64,000 bases of DNA from Lysobacter sp. cf310 (GTDB lineage Bacteria; Pseudomonadota; Gammaproteobacteria; Xanthomonadales; Xanthomonadaceae), in contig NZ_FOSS01000001.1 of the NCBI RefSeq assembly GCF_900114355.1, positions 980,368 to 1,044,367 of the forward strand, written 5' to 3'. The stretch's first letter is position 1. Every line of letters starts with the position of its first letter. The notes below the pieces were generated by a model, which was not told the DNA's origin, did not search any database, and worked only from the letters and a program-made list of their open reading frames with translations. Both the position numbers and the translations under genes were made by a program. Shown here one piece after another: positions 19,389-29,574 of this stretch.

Positions 19389-20078
19389 ATGTCCGCCAAT
19401 CCGGTAGCCCCCTTGACTGCCCTGCGCCGAACCAATAGCCCGTTGCTGCCTGACGGCGCGACGATCGAACGCTTCCTGGCGCACTGCCACCGCCGACGCT
19501 ACCCGTCGCGGACCGACGTGTTCCGCCCGGGGGACCCCGCCAGCACCCTGTATTACGTGGTTTCCGGCTCGGTGAGCATCATCACCGAGGAGGAAGACGG
19601 CCGTGAACTGGTGCTGGGCTACTTCGGCCCCGGCGAGTTCGTCGGCGAGCTCGGCCTGTTCATCGAGAGCGACCATCGCGAGGTGATCCTGCGCACGCGC
19701 AGCACCTGCGAGCTCGCCGAGATCGGCCACGAGCGCCTCTACGACCTGCTGCTGACCCGGCTGTCGCTGGACGCGCCCAAGCTGCTGTACGCGATCGGCG
19801 CCCAGATTTCGCGCCGCCTGCTCGACACCAGCCGAAAGGCCGGCCGCCTGGCCTTCCTGGACGTGACCGACCGCATCGTGCGCGCCCTGCACGACCTGGC
19901 CAAGGAACCCGAGGCCATGAGCCATCCGCAGGGCACCCAGCTGCGGGTGTCGCGCCAGGAGCTGTCGCGCCTGGTCGGCTGCTCGCGCGAAATGGCCGGC
20001 CGCGTGCTCAAGAAGCTCCAGGCCGACGGCAAGCTGCACGCCCGCGGCAAGACCGTCGTCCTGTACGGGACGCGCTGA
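19389..20078 (+). CDS. clp: CRP-like global regulator Clp
   Basis: 229 residues. The N-terminal cyclic-nucleotide-binding fold (FRPGDPASTLYYVVSGSVSI, GEFVGELGLF) joins a CRP-type helix-turn-helix (VSRQELSRLVGCSREMAGRVL). Clp of Xanthomonas responds to cyclic di-GMP rather than cAMP and controls exoenzymes and exopolysaccharide; in Lysobacter it also controls lytic enzymes and antibiotics. Position beside speD and the trp cluster matches the Xanthomonas order. Followed after 14 bp by a GNAT gene that is probably co-transcribed. Confidence 0.96.
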   Translation: MSANPVAPLTALRRTNSPLLPDGATIERFLAHCHRRRYPSRTDVFRPGDPASTLYYVVSGSVSIITEEEDGRELVLGYFGPGEFVGELGLFIESDHREVILRTRSTCELAEIGHERLYDLLLTRLSLDAPKLLYAIGAQISRRLLDTSRKAGRLAFLDVTDRIVRALHDLAKEPEAMSHPQGTQLRVSRQELSRLVGCSREMAGRVLKKLQADGKLHARGKTVVLYGTR

Positions 20079-20092
20079 GCCGCCCTTCCACG

Positions 20093-20554
20093 ATGGGTCG
20101 CGCCGCCCCTTCCGCCGAGACCGCACCCCGGGTGCGTCCGGCGGAATTGGGCGATGCCCACGATGTCGCCCGCCTGCTCGGCGACCTGGGCTATCCCTGC
20201 AGCCGCGACGAAGCGGCCGAACGCATCGCCGTGGTCCGCCACGACCCGCGCCAGCACCTGCTGCTGGCCGAAATCGACGGCGACGCCTGCGGCCTGATCT
20301 CGCTCTACACCCTGTATTCGGTGGTCCACGGCACCGAGCTGGCGCGCATCACCGCGCTGGTGGTGTCGCCGGCCTGCCAGCGCCAGGGCATCGGCCGGCG
20401 CCTGCTGCGCGAGGTCGAGCTGATCTCGCGCCGCGTCGGCGTGACGCGCATCGAGGTCACCAGCAACCTGCGCCGCGACGAGGCGCACGCCTTCTACCGC
20501 GACTGCGGCTACAGCGACGGTTCGCTGCGGTTCGTGAAGGCGTTGGGCGACTAG
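20093..20554 (+). CDS. GNAT family N-acetyltransferase
   Basis: 153 residues with the GNAT acetyl-CoA fold: VRPAELGDAHDVARLL at the N-terminus, central strand ARITALVVSPACQRQGIGRRLL containing the pyrophosphate-binding Gln/Arg-x-x-Gly-x-Gly/Ala loop (RQGIGRRL), and EAHAFYRDCGY near the end. Substrate unknown. Likely co-transcribed with clp. Confidence 0.9.
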   Translation: MGRAAPSAETAPRVRPAELGDAHDVARLLGDLGYPCSRDEAAERIAVVRHDPRQHLLLAEIDGDACGLISLYTLYSVVHGTELARITALVVSPACQRQGIGRRLLREVELISRRVGVTRIEVTSNLRRDEAHAFYRDCGYSDGSLRFVKALGD

Positions 20555-20985
20555 CCCCGCCGGACAGCCGAGCGGGAGCGCTCGCAGGTGTGGCGAGCGC
20601 AGCGAACCGCACCGTCTCCGCCTCCTCAGCCCCCAACGATGCGGTTCGCTGCGCTCACCGCATCCTACGGCGCGGCGCCGGAAGGTCCGCGCCCGGCGCA
20701 TTTGCGCGGTCGCGGCCCGCATCGCGCCTGCTTCAAGGCCATCGGCCTCTAAGACTTTAGTCGGGTGCGGAGAGCGCAGCGACCCGCGCCGTATGCGACC
20801 TCGATACCGCGCGGCGATGCGGTTCGCTGTGCTCACCGCATCCTACGGGACCGCCGCGGATCGGGCGGCTCGCCGCTGTGCGTGCTTGCGCGGACTGCGG
20901 CCCCACAACGGGGCGTCCTGGCTCTCTGTGGGAGCGGCGTAAGCCGCGATTACGAAACCCTGGCGATCTTTGCGAGGCCGCGGCC
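20555..20985. repeat. Repeat-rich intergenic region between GNAT and HAD genes
   Basis: 431 bp without a supportable gene. It contains two palindromic units of the gatgcggttcgctgcg...caccgcatcctacg type (20638-20669 and 20815-20847), a half-unit near 20593-20611, and one gtgggagcggcgtaagccgcg unit (20927-20950). It separates the convergent clp-GNAT and trp/cyanophycin transcription units. Confidence 0.85.
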
Positions 20986-21726
20986 CTAGCCTGCCGCCGA
21001 CGCCACCGCGTCGCCGCCACGGCCGGGGCAGCCCCAGTTGAGGATGGGCGTGCCCGGCGGCAGCACGCGCTGGAACATCGCAATGCGGCGCGCCTTGGGG
21101 TTGACCACCACCGGCCGGCGCGCGGCCTTGAGCAGCGGCAGGTCGGCGCTGCTGTCGGAATAGGCGACCTCGACCGGCGCGGTGTAGCCGGCCTCGCGCA
21201 GCATGCTCATCTTCATTTCGGAGTGGCAGTGGCGCAGCGCGCCGACCCCGCCCAGGCGCGGGCCGACCAGGGTGCCGACCACCGGCACGTCCTCGTGGGC
21301 GACGAAGGCCAGGATCGCACGCGCCAGTTCCGGCGGCGCGCCGGTGGCGATCACCACCCGGTCGCCGCGCTCGCGATGGTGGTGCAGCACGTCCAGCGCC
21401 ACCGGCAGCAGGCGGCGGCGGATTTCGTCGGTGTGCACGGCCACGTAGCGGTCGATCACGCCGTTGAACTCGCGGCGCCCGCTCATGCCCACCGAACCGA
21501 CCCAGACGAAGCCGCCGATGCCGACGCGCCGGGTCGGCAGGAACGCGATCAGCGGCCCGAACACCGGTGCGATCAGCAGCGCCAGCACCTGCCGCCACCA
21601 CGCGCGCCGGATCAGCCAGGCGAACAGATGGCTGCCCGAGTCGCCGTCGTAGAGGGTGTGGTCGAAGTCGAACACCACCAGCGGCGCGTCCTCGCGCGCG
21701 GGCGGAAAGCGCCCCGCCGCGCTCAT
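20986..21726 (-). CDS. HAD-family phosphatase (HAD-IB type)
   Basis: 246 residues. Motif [16 protein letters not shown] supplies the nucleophile Asp and acid/base Asp; [18 protein letters not shown] is motif II, and [13 protein letters not shown] is motif IV. The overall pattern is that of phosphoserine phosphatase-like HAD-IB hydrolases, with a hydrophobic cap ([19 protein letters not shown]) suggesting membrane contact. The ATG overlaps the trpC stop as ATGA, so it is the last gene of the trp/cyanophycin unit. Substrate unknown. Confidence 0.85.
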   Translation of the reverse strand: MSAAGRFPPAREDAPLVVFDFDHTLYDGDSGSHLFAWLIRRAWWRQVLALLIAPVFGPLIAFLPTRRVGIGGFVWVGSVGMSGRREFNGVIDRYVAVHTDEIRRRLLPVALDVLHHHRERGDRVVIATGAPPELARAILAFVAHEDVPVVGTLVGPRLGGVGALRHCHSEMKMSMLREAGYTAPVEVAYSDSSADLPLLKAARRPVVVNPKARRIAMFQRVLPPGTPILNWGCPGRGGDAVASAAG

Positions 21727-22514
21727 GCCGCGAACAGCCGCTGCAGAGCCGCACCCGGGTCGCGCTCGCGCATGAAGCTTTCGCCGATCAGGAAGGTTTC
21801 GATGCCGGCGCCGCGCATCTTGGCCACGTCGGCGCCGGTGGCGATGCCGCTCTCGGTGACCAGGGTGCGATCGCGCGGCACCGCGTCGCGCAAGGCGATG
21901 GTGGTGTCCAGCGAGACCTCGAAGGTGCGCAGGTTGCGGTTGTTGACGCCGATCAGCTCGCAATCGGTCTGCAGCGCGCGTTCCAGCTCGTCGATGTCGT
22001 GAACCTCGACCAGCACGTCCATGCCCAGCTCCATCGCCAGGCCGGCCATTTCGATCATCGGGCCGTCTTCGAGCGCGGCCACGATCAGCAGGATCGCGTC
22101 GGCGCCGATCACCCGCGCCTCGTAGACCTGGTAGGGATCGATGGTGAAGTCCTTGCGCAGCACCGGCAGCGCGCAGGCCGAACGCGCCTCGCCCAGGTAG
22201 AGGTTGCTGCCCTGGAAGAAATCCACGTCGGTCAGCACCGACAAGCAGGCCGCGCCGCCGGCCTCGTAGCTGCGCGCGATCTGCGCGGGCTGGAAGTCGG
22301 CGCGGATCAGGCCCTTGGACGGGCTGGCCTTCTTGACCTCGGCGATCACCGCGGCCTCGCCGGCGGCGTGCTTGCGCTTGATCGCGTCGACGAAGCCGCG
22401 CGTGGGCGCCTGCTGCGCCGCGCGCGCGCGCAGGTCGTCCAGCGAGCGCACCCGGCTGCGCTGTTCGATCTCCTCGACCTTGCGGGCCAGGATCGTGCGC
22501 AGAACATCGGTCAT
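21723..22514 (-). CDS. trpC: Indole-3-glycerol-phosphate synthase
   Basis: 263-residue TIM-barrel enzyme closing the indole ring in tryptophan synthesis. Visible signatures are [49 protein letters not shown] and [14 protein letters not shown]. The start overlaps the cphA' stop as ATGA and the stop overlaps the HAD start as ATGA. It is separated from trpD by five cyanophycin-associated genes, whereas trpD and trpC are adjacent in Xanthomonas. Confidence 0.97.
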   Translation of the reverse strand: MTDVLRTILARKVEEIEQRSRVRSLDDLRARAAQQAPTRGFVDAIKRKHAAGEAAVIAEVKKASPSKGLIRADFQPAQIARSYEAGGAACLSVLTDVDFFQGSNLYLGEARSACALPVLRKDFTIDPYQVYEARVIGADAILLIVAALEDGPMIEMAGLAMELGMDVLVEVHDIDELERALQTDCELIGVNNRNLRTFEVSLDTTIALRDAVPRDRTLVTESGIATGADVAKMRGAGIETFLIGESFMRERDPGAALQRLFAA

Positions 22515-24325
22515 TCCATCATCTCCACATCGCCCGTCAGGGGCTGGCCGGGGCGCCATTGTCCCAGTTGCAGCCGATCGAGCAAGACGACGACCGCCTC
22601 GCGGGCCTCGCTGTTGTGGACGGGCAGCACCAGGACGTCGCCCGGCCCGGCCCAGCGCAGCAGGCGGGTGGCGGCCTCGACCTCGTCCAGGCAGACCTCC
22701 AGCGCGCCCTCGGCCAGGCCGCGGCGGCGCAGCTCGTCGCCCAGGATCGCGGCGACCTCGCCCGCGGCGCGGCCACGCATATAGCCCTCCAGATCCTTGA
22801 GCACGACCCGGTCCGGCCGGAAACCGGCCGCGACCGCCGCCAGTTCGCGGATGTCGCGGTCCTCGCGGTTGCCGGCCTGGCCCAGCAGCAGGCCGAGCCG
22901 GCGCCCGGGCCGGGCCGCGACCTCGAGCAGCTTGCCCAAGCCGTCGGGGTTGTGGGCGTAGTCCAGGTAGACCTCGCTGTCGCCGTAGGTCCAGCGCTGC
23001 AGGCGCCCGGGGTTGTCGCCGGGCGCGGCGCCGAACCGCGCCAGCACCTGGGCGATGCGCTCGGGTGCGACGCCCAGCGCCGCCGCCGCGAGCGCGGCGC
23101 CGGTCAGGTTGGCGAGGTTGTAGGCCACGCGCCCGCCCAGGGTCAGCGGCATCGCGGCGACCTCGCCCAGGTCGTGATCGCGGCCTTCGTAATGCAGGCG
23201 CAGGCGGCCGTCGCGCACGCCGCAGGTCGCGCCGCCTTGCTCGCGGTGCGCGCGCAGGCGCGGGTGCGACTCGTCCAGCGCGAACCAGCCGATCCGGTGC
23301 GGCAGCGCCGCGCCATGCCGCACCAGCAGTTCGTCTTCGGCGTTGAGCACCAGCAGGCCGTCCTCGGCCAGGCCGCGCGCGACCGTGAGCTTCACCTGCG
23401 CCAGATCGTCGAGGTTGTGGATGCCGTACTCGCCGAAATGATCGGGGCTGATATTGGTGACCAGGGCCACGCGCGCGCGCTGCGGGGTGAGGCCGCGGCG
23501 CAGCAGCCCGCCGCGCGCGGTCTCCAGGATTGCCGCCTCCACGTCGGGGCGGCGCAACAGCGTGCGCGCGCCGACCGGGCCGGAGTAGTCGCCGCCGTCG
23601 ATGCACTCGCCGTCGACGTACAGCCCATCGGTGCTGCTGTGGGCGGTGTGCCAGCCCTGCGCGCGCGCCATCGCGGCGAGCACGCGCACGCTGGTGGTCT
23701 TGCCGTTGGAGCCGGTGACGATGGCCTTGGGGATGCCGTGCAGTTGCGGCCAGGGCACTGCGTCGGCCGTCGGCAGCGCATCCAGGCCCCAGGTACGACT
23801 GCCGGCACCCTCGCCCAGCGACAGCGCATCATCGTCGCTGTAGGCCAGCACCGCATGCGTTTGCGCCAGCTCGATCAGTCCGATCACGTCGGGACGCGCC
23901 TCCGCGCGCGCCGAGGCCTGCAGCGTGCGCAAGGCATTGTCGCGATCCCAATACGCCGCGTGTCCGGGCGCATGCGGCGGCAACGCGGCCTGCTCGACCG
24001 GACCGGTCACGTCGATCCACGCCCATTCGTTGATTTCGGTGGCGCTGTACAGGCAATCGACCGGCGCGACGAAGGCCAGGGATGCGCCGCTGGCGTGTTC
24101 GCGCACGACGATGTCGCCTGCTTGCGGCCAGCGCAACAGATCGCGCGCTTCGGCGACGTTCCGCCGCCAGCGCGCGAGCGCGGACGCCTGCGGCCGCTCG
24201 CCCCGCGTCTCCAGCACCGCGCCAGGCCGATCGAAATACAGATTCGCGCCAGTCAACCGGCGCGAATCCTCGAACGGAAACTCGTACTCCGGTAGCGCGG
24301 CCGCTGGGTTGGACTCAGCCGTCAC
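22511..24325 (-). CDS. Second cyanophycin-synthetase-like Mur ligase (CphA')
   Basis: 604 residues from a GTG directly after the cphA stop. The N-terminal ~200 residues are divergent and show no ATP-grasp motifs. From ~residue 200 a Mur-ligase module follows: P-loop [39 protein letters not shown] and [13 protein letters not shown]. Such CphA' proteins accompany CphA in several proteobacteria. This differs from cyanobacterial CphA2, which keeps the ATP-grasp. A role in cyanophycin synthesis or modification is inferred from position and similarity. Confidence 0.85.
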   Translation of the reverse strand: MTAESNPAAALPEYEFPFEDSRRLTGANLYFDRPGAVLETRGERPQASALARWRRNVAEARDLLRWPQAGDIVVREHASGASLAFVAPVDCLYSATEINEWAWIDVTGPVEQAALPPHAPGHAAYWDRDNALRTLQASARAEARPDVIGLIELAQTHAVLAYSDDDALSLGEGAGSRTWGLDALPTADAVPWPQLHGIPKAIVTGSNGKTTSVRVLAAMARAQGWHTAHSSTDGLYVDGECIDGGDYSGPVGARTLLRRPDVEAAILETARGGLLRRGLTPQRARVALVTNISPDHFGEYGIHNLDDLAQVKLTVARGLAEDGLLVLNAEDELLVRHGAALPHRIGWFALDESHPRLRAHREQGGATCGVRDGRLRLHYEGRDHDLGEVAAMPLTLGGRVAYNLANLTGAALAAAALGVAPERIAQVLARFGAAPGDNPGRLQRWTYGDSEVYLDYAHNPDGLGKLLEVAARPGRRLGLLLGQAGNREDRDIRELAAVAAGFRPDRVVLKDLEGYMRGRAAGEVAAILGDELRRRGLAEGALEVCLDEVEAATRLLRWAGPGDVLVLPVHNSEAREAVVVLLDRLQLGQWRPGQPLTGDVEMME

Positions 24326-27115
24326 TCAATCGCTCTCTTCGCGTTCGAAGCGCAGGCCGCGTTCGTCGCGGACCACGCCTTCCATGGCCGCGACCACGGC
24401 CTCGTCCAGGGTCTGCTCCAGCGGCGGCAGCTCGATGCGCGCGGTCGCCGCGGCCACGCCGCCCTCGGGTTGGAAATGGATGATCTGCTTCCACGAGCGC
24501 GCCAGCGCGTCGGCGAACACCAGCAGCAGGTCGCCGGATTGGGCCATGCGCAGGGCGGCGTCGATCGCGGCCTGCTCGTCGGGAATGATGGTGATCGCGG
24601 CCTCGCTCACGCCGCGCGCCTGCAGGGCCTTGGCGATGATGCGCGGCACCTCGTCGCCGTCGCGCCCGCGCAGGCCGTCGTCGCGGCGGCAGACGTAGTG
24701 GTCGAACTTGCCGGCCACGGCCTCGGCGATCGCGTGCAGGTCCTCGTCGCGGCGGTCGCCGGGGCCGGCGACCACCACCAGACGGCGTCCGGCCACGTCC
24801 AGGCGCTGGGCCAGATCGGCCATCACCCCGACCGCGTGCGCGTTGTGGCCGTAGTCCATGAGCACCTTGAACGGATGCTCGTTGTAGACGTTCATGCGCC
24901 CCGGCGCCTGGAAGAAGGTGGTGTCGAAGGTGCGCAGGCCGTGGCGGATCGCGTCCAGCTTCATGCCCAGCGAGAACGCCATCGCCGCGGCCACCATCGC
25001 GTTCTGCACGTTGTGCAGGGCGCGGCCTTCCATCGTGGCCGGGATCAGGTGGGTCCACAGCAGCGGGATGTGGCTGCCCTTGTCGTACAGCGTGATCATG
25101 TGGCCGTTGACGCCGGCTTCGAGCGCGCAGGCGCGGCCGCCGGCGCGGATGTGCTCGCGCACCAGCGCGTGGGCCGGATTCATGGTGACGTAGCAGATCA
25201 CCTTGGCGTCGGTGTAGGCCGACATCTTCAGCACGTTGGGATCGTCGGCGTTGAGCACCGCGCAATCCTTGGCCACTTCCACCACCACGCGCTTGACCTC
25301 GGCCAGCTGCTCCAGGGTGTCGATGCCCTTCAGGCCCAGATGGTCGGACTGGATGTTGATGACCGCGCCGACGTTGACCTCGGACACGCCCATGCCGGCG
25401 CGCAGCAGGCCGCCGCGCGCGGTTTCCAGCACCGCCAGGTCGATCTGCGGATCCGACAGCACCATGCGCGCCGACACCGGCCCGGTCATGTCGCCCTCGA
25501 CCGTGCGCTGGCCGTCGATGTAGACGCCGTCGGTGGTGGTGAGGCCCGGGGTGTAGCCGGCCATCTTGGCGATGTGCGCCAGCATGCGCGCGGTGGTGGT
25601 CTTGCCGTTGGTGCCGGTGACCGCGGCGATCGGCACGCGCGACGGCGTACCGGGCGAGAACAGCATGTCGATCACCGGGCCGGCGGCGTCGCGCGGCGTG
25701 CCTTCGCTGGGCGCGACGTGCATGCGGAAGCCCGGCGCGGCGTTGATCTCGCAGATGCCGCCGCCGGCGTTCTTGTAGCTCTCGGCGATATTGGGCGAGA
25801 TGAAGTCGACGCCGCCCACGTCCAGGCCGATCGCGCGCACCGCGCGCACCGCCATGTCGCGGTTGTCGGGATGGATGATGTCGGTGACGTCGGTGGCGGT
25901 GCCGCCGGTGGACAGGTTGGCGGTGGAGCGCAGGTAGACGACCTCGTCGTCGGCCGGCACCGACTCGGCGGTGTAGCCGACCCGCTCCATCATCAGCGCG
26001 GCTTGAGCGTCGAGTTCCAGCCGGGTCAGCACCTTCTCGTGGCCGACGCCGCGGCGCGGGTCCTGATTCACCGCCTCGACCAGCTCGGCGATCGTGCGCT
26101 GGCCGTCGCCGACCACGTGGCCGGGCGTGCGCCGGGTCGCGGCGATCAGCTCGCCGTTGACCACCAGCAGGCGGTGGTCGTCGCCGCCGACGTAGGTCTC
26201 CACGATCACCGAGCGCGAATGCTCGCGCGCGGCCTCGAAGCCGGCGCGGATCTCGTCCTCGCTGGAAATGTTGATGGTGATGCCGCGGCCGTGGTTGCCG
26301 TTGTAAGGCTTGGTCACCACCGCGCCGCCGAGCTTGCGCGCCGCGCGCACCGCGCCCGAGGCGTCGGTGACCAGCTCCTGGCGCGGCACCGGCAGGCCCA
26401 GCGAGGCCAGGATCTTGTTGGTCTCTTCCTTGTCGCTGGCCAGCTCGACCGCGATGTGCGGGGTGCGGCCGGTGACCGTGGCCTGGATGCGCTGCTGGTA
26501 CTTGCCGTGGCCGAACTGGATCAGCGACTGCGTGTTCAGGCGCAGCCACGGAATCCCGCGCTCCTCGGCCGCGCGCACCAGCGAAGCGGTCGACGGGCCC
26601 AGCGCGCGGCGCTGGGCGTAGCGGATGAAGTCGTCGCGCGCCGATTCCCAATCCCAGTCCTCGGGCACGCTGCCGGCCGGACGCAGTTCGACCGGCAGCA
26701 GCGAGCTGAGCAGCTTCAGACCGAGCTCGCCGGCGGCGATGCCCTCCTCGCGCTGGGCGTACTCGTAGACCACCGAGTACACGCCGGGGCGGTCGTCGCC
26801 GACGCTGCGGGTCTTGCCGAAGGTGACGTTTTCGCCGGCGACGTTCTGCAGCTCGATGGCCACGTGTTCGAGCACGTGGCCCAGCCAGGTGCCGTCGTCC
26901 TCGCGCAGGCGGCGCACGAAGCCGCCGGGCGCGCGGTAGGAGCAGCCGTGCTCGGCCAGGCCGGGCAGCGCCGCCAGCAGGCCGTCGACGAAGGCCGGCC
27001 CCAGGCGCGCGGTCGGCCAGGCCTCCAGCGCCTGCAGGTCCAGTTCCAGCCGTATGACCGGAAAATGCGCATACAGCGAAGGGCCGACGTAGACGGTGCG
27101 TTCGAGTATGCGCAT
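24326..27115 (-). CDS. cphA: Cyanophycin synthetase
   Basis: 929 residues, the usual CphA1 length. N-terminal domain (1-~165), ATP-grasp domain (~210-470, with VTKPYNGNHGRGITINI) that adds Asp to the backbone, then a Mur-ligase domain (~490-890, P-loop [44 protein letters not shown]) that attaches Arg to each Asp side chain. Product is the nitrogen-storage polymer multi-L-arginyl-poly-L-aspartate. All key motifs are intact. Starts 12 bp after the cyanophycinase gene. Confidence 0.97.
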   Translation of the reverse strand: MRILERTVYVGPSLYAHFPVIRLELDLQALEAWPTARLGPAFVDGLLAALPGLAEHGCSYRAPGGFVRRLREDDGTWLGHVLEHVAIELQNVAGENVTFGKTRSVGDDRPGVYSVVYEYAQREEGIAAGELGLKLLSSLLPVELRPAGSVPEDWDWESARDDFIRYAQRRALGPSTASLVRAAEERGIPWLRLNTQSLIQFGHGKYQQRIQATVTGRTPHIAVELASDKEETNKILASLGLPVPRQELVTDASGAVRAARKLGGAVVTKPYNGNHGRGITINISSEDEIRAGFEAAREHSRSVIVETYVGGDDHRLLVVNGELIAATRRTPGHVVGDGQRTIAELVEAVNQDPRRGVGHEKVLTRLELDAQAALMMERVGYTAESVPADDEVVYLRSTANLSTGGTATDVTDIIHPDNRDMAVRAVRAIGLDVGGVDFISPNIAESYKNAGGGICEINAAPGFRMHVAPSEGTPRDAAGPVIDMLFSPGTPSRVPIAAVTGTNGKTTTARMLAHIAKMAGYTPGLTTTDGVYIDGQRTVEGDMTGPVSARMVLSDPQIDLAVLETARGGLLRAGMGVSEVNVGAVINIQSDHLGLKGIDTLEQLAEVKRVVVEVAKDCAVLNADDPNVLKMSAYTDAKVICYVTMNPAHALVREHIRAGGRACALEAGVNGHMITLYDKGSHIPLLWTHLIPATMEGRALHNVQNAMVAAAMAFSLGMKLDAIRHGLRTFDTTFFQAPGRMNVYNEHPFKVLMDYGHNAHAVGVMADLAQRLDVAGRRLVVVAGPGDRRDEDLHAIAEAVAGKFDHYVCRRDDGLRGRDGDEVPRIIAKALQARGVSEAAITIIPDEQAAIDAALRMAQSGDLLLVFADALARSWKQIIHFQPEGGVAAATARIELPPLEQTLDEAVVAAMEGVVRDERGLRFEREESD

Positions 27116-27127
27116 GTGAACCTCACT

Positions 27128-27970
27128 TCATGTCTTGGGTGGTGCCAGCGAACCGGCGGATGCTTTGCGGGTGTTGAGATTGAACGTGGCGCCCCTGGTG
27201 AGGATATGCACGCCCAGGCCGAGCAGGCACACCGGCTCGTTCTCGCCGACCAGGTGCATGGACGAGAACTGCAGGCCGTCGGCGTCGACCACGGTGACCG
27301 AACCGCTGCCCTCGACCTCGATCGTGTTGTCGGGCGCGATGAAGGCCGCCGTGTCCTCGTCCAGACCGATCCCGACCGCGAACGGGTTGTAGGCCAGCGA
27401 CGCCACCAGACGGCCGAGACGGTCGCGCTGACGGAAGTGCTGGTCGATCACCACGCGGTTGGTCAGACCCAGGCCCGGCGCGAGCCGGACGCTGTTGGCG
27501 CGCGGCGACGCCCCTTCGACACCGTAAGCGATCATGTGCTCGCTGAGAATACTGGCGCCGGCGCTGGTGCCGCCGACGGTCACGCCCTGCGCGTTGCGGG
27601 CACGGATCGCTTGCGCCACCGGTGTGCCGCCCAGCAGGGTCGAAATCCGCACCTGGTTGCCGCCGGTGAAGAAAATACCGCTGGCGCGCTCGATCCGGCG
27701 CACCCGGCCCGGCTCGTGGCAGTCGCGACGGGTGTCGAAGTCCATCACCTCGACCTGCGCCGCGCCGAGCTCGCTGAACAGCTTCTCGTAACGATCGCCG
27801 GTATCGGCCAGACGGCTGGCCGTGGGAATCACCACGATATCGGCCGAGCGGCCGCCGCTGACCTGGAGGAAACGCCGCAGGATGGCGGTGTCGTTCTCTT
27901 TGTCTTCCGCTCCGCCGATCGGAACGATCCAACCCCGTTGTTCGCCATCGGGGATTCTGCTGGGTGCCAT
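27128..27970 (-). CDS. cphB: Cyanophycinase
   Basis: 280-residue S51-family serine peptidase that degrades cyanophycin to beta-Asp-Arg dipeptides. Signatures are IPIGGAEDKEND-like VPIGGAEDKEND near the start, FFTGGNQVRI, and the nucleophile elbow VGGTSAGASIL with catalytic Ser, followed by GLGLTNRVVIDQHF. No signal peptide, so it acts in the cytoplasm on stored granules. Lies between iadA (18 bp) and cphA (12 bp). Confidence 0.96.
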   Translation of the reverse strand: MAPSRIPDGEQRGWIVPIGGAEDKENDTAILRRFLQVSGGRSADIVVIPTASRLADTGDRYEKLFSELGAAQVEVMDFDTRRDCHEPGRVRRIERASGIFFTGGNQVRISTLLGGTPVAQAIRARNAQGVTVGGTSAGASILSEHMIAYGVEGASPRANSVRLAPGLGLTNRVVIDQHFRQRDRLGRLVASLAYNPFAVGIGLDEDTAAFIAPDNTIEVEGSGSVTVVDADGLQFSSMHLVGENEPVCLLGLGVHILTRGATFNLNTRKASAGSLAPPKT

Positions 27971-27988
27971 CTACTTGCTCGCTTCTAC

Positions 27989-29197
27989 TTAAACTTGATC
28001 GGATTGCCGCGACGGGGTTTCGAACTGGCCGTGGCGCAGCACCGCGCCATCGCGCACGTGCGCCGTCCCGCCTATGAACACATCATGCGCCGCCCCGCCC
28101 GCGTCCAGGGCGACCAAGTCGGCATCGGCGCCGACCTCGATCCGGCCCTTCGCGTCCAGACGCAGCAGGCGCGCGGGGTTGAGGGTGTAGGCGGGCAAGG
28201 CGCGCTCCAGCGCGACGCCGCGCGCGAGCACCGCGTTCAGGCTGTCCAGCAGCGCGCCCGACTCGCCCACGTCCATGCCGCACACGCGCCCGTGCGCGTC
28301 GAAACAGGGCAGGCAGCCGCCGGCATCGGAGCTCACCGTTACCCGCTCCGGCGGCGCGCCGCTGTCGAGGTAGCGCTGCAAGGCCTCGTCGGCGCTCCAG
28401 GCGTCCTCGCCCTCCTCGACCGGGAACGCGGTCAGATCGACCCAGCAGCCGCGGCGCGCGAGCGCCAGCGCTTCCTCGAACAGCGCCTTGCGCCGGTTGA
28501 CGTGGGTGGGGTTGAACACGCGCGCCGGCAGTTCGCTGCGCTCCAGGGCCTGGCGCACCAGCTCCAGCCCGCGCGCGCCGTCGCCCAGATGCAGATGCAC
28601 GATGCCGGCCTTGCCGGTCATCAAGCCGGCCACGTGCGCTTCCGAGGCCAGTCGCAGCAGTTCGTCCAGGGTCGGCTGGCTGGAGCGGTGATCGCTGATC
28701 GCGACCTCGCCTACGCCGAGCAGGGGTTCGATGAAGGCCACATCGCCGCGCACGCTGCCGGTCAGGGTGGCCGGCGGCAGGTGGTAGCCGCCGCAATAGC
28801 CCCAGGCGTTCAAGCCTTCCTCGCGCAATGCGTAAATCGCCGCGACCAGCTCGCGCGTGCTGCGTGCCAGATCGTCGGTGCCGAGCAGGCCGACCACGCT
28901 GGTCACGCCGGCGCGGGTGTAACGCGACAGCATCGGCGCGGGCACGCGGGTGCGGAAACCGGCTTCGCCGCCGCCGCCGGTGACGTGCACATGGCCGTCG
29001 ATCAGCCCCGGAATCAGACGCCGGCCTTGCAGGTCGATGCTGTCGACCAACCACTCGGCCGGCACGGACGGCGCATCGGCGCCCATCCACAGGATCTTGC
29101 CGCCGCCCAGCAGCAGGTGCTGCCGGCCCAGCGGCTGCGGCGCGTACACCTCGGCGTTGCGCAGCAGGCGCAATCCGGCATGCGCGGCCTTACTCAT
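27989..29197 (-). CDS. iadA: Isoaspartyl (beta-aspartyl) dipeptidase
   Basis: 402-residue amidohydrolase. Metal-binding HVH in IPGLIDGHVHVTGGGGE, a further His pair in GIVHLHLGDG, and the catalytic Asp in TVSSDAGGCLPCF. The start at 29197 overlaps the upstream ABM gene by 8 bp and gives the normal IadA N-terminus. It would split the beta-Asp-Arg dipeptides released by CphB into Asp and Arg, completing cyanophycin use. Confidence 0.93.
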   Translation of the reverse strand: MSKAAHAGLRLLRNAEVYAPQPLGRQHLLLGGGKILWMGADAPSVPAEWLVDSIDLQGRRLIPGLIDGHVHVTGGGGEAGFRTRVPAPMLSRYTRAGVTSVVGLLGTDDLARSTRELVAAIYALREEGLNAWGYCGGYHLPPATLTGSVRGDVAFIEPLLGVGEVAISDHRSSQPTLDELLRLASEAHVAGLMTGKAGIVHLHLGDGARGLELVRQALERSELPARVFNPTHVNRRKALFEEALALARRGCWVDLTAFPVEEGEDAWSADEALQRYLDSGAPPERVTVSSDAGGCLPCFDAHGRVCGMDVGESGALLDSLNAVLARGVALERALPAYTLNPARLLRLDAKGRIEVGADADLVALDAGGAAHDVFIGGTAHVRDGAVLRHGQFETPSRQSDQV

Positions 29198-29540
29198 CTT
29201 GCGGTCCCCTGCTCCAGCCGTACGCGCGCTCGACCTTGGCCACGCGCAATTCGTAGCGACCATACCAGTGTTTGCGGCCGCGTTCGCGGGTGGCGGCGTG
29301 CTCGAGATTGCGCTTCCAGGCCACGATCGAGGCCTCGTCCGCCCAGTAGCTGACGGTGATGCCGAAGCCGTCCGCACCGCGCGTGGATTCGACGCCGAGA
29401 TAGCCGGGCTGCTGCGCGGCCAGCTCGACCATGCGCTCGGCGGCCTCGCCGTAGCCGGCGTCGTCCTGATCGGTGCGTCGCGAGCTGAAGATCACCGCGT
29501 AATACGGCGGCGTGGGCAGTGTGGCGAAGGGATCGCTCAT
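29190..29540 (-). CDS. Antibiotic-biosynthesis-monooxygenase (ABM) domain protein
   Basis: 116 residues with the ferredoxin-like ABM fold: YYAVIFSSRRT, MVELAAQQPGYLGVES, and SYWADEASIVAWKRNLEH. These are small cofactor-light oxygenases or heme/quinone-related proteins; the actual role here is unknown. It lies 34 bp after trpD and overlaps iadA by 8 bp, so it is part of the same unit. Confidence 0.87.
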   Translation of the reverse strand: MSDPFATLPTPPYYAVIFSSRRTDQDDAGYGEAAERMVELAAQQPGYLGVESTRGADGFGITVSYWADEASIVAWKRNLEHAATRERGRKHWYGRYELRVAKVERAYGWSRGPQDE

Positions 29541-29574
29541 GGTCGGGCTCGCTGGCGAAGGCTGGCGAAAGAGC

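Noticed and set aside
24470-29353. Very long plus-strand open frame (over 1600 codons) opposite the cyanophycin genes
   Set aside because: High-GC antisense shadow of cphA', cphA, cphB and iadA. Composition is His/Asp/Ala-rich with no domain; the minus-strand proteins carry all motifs.
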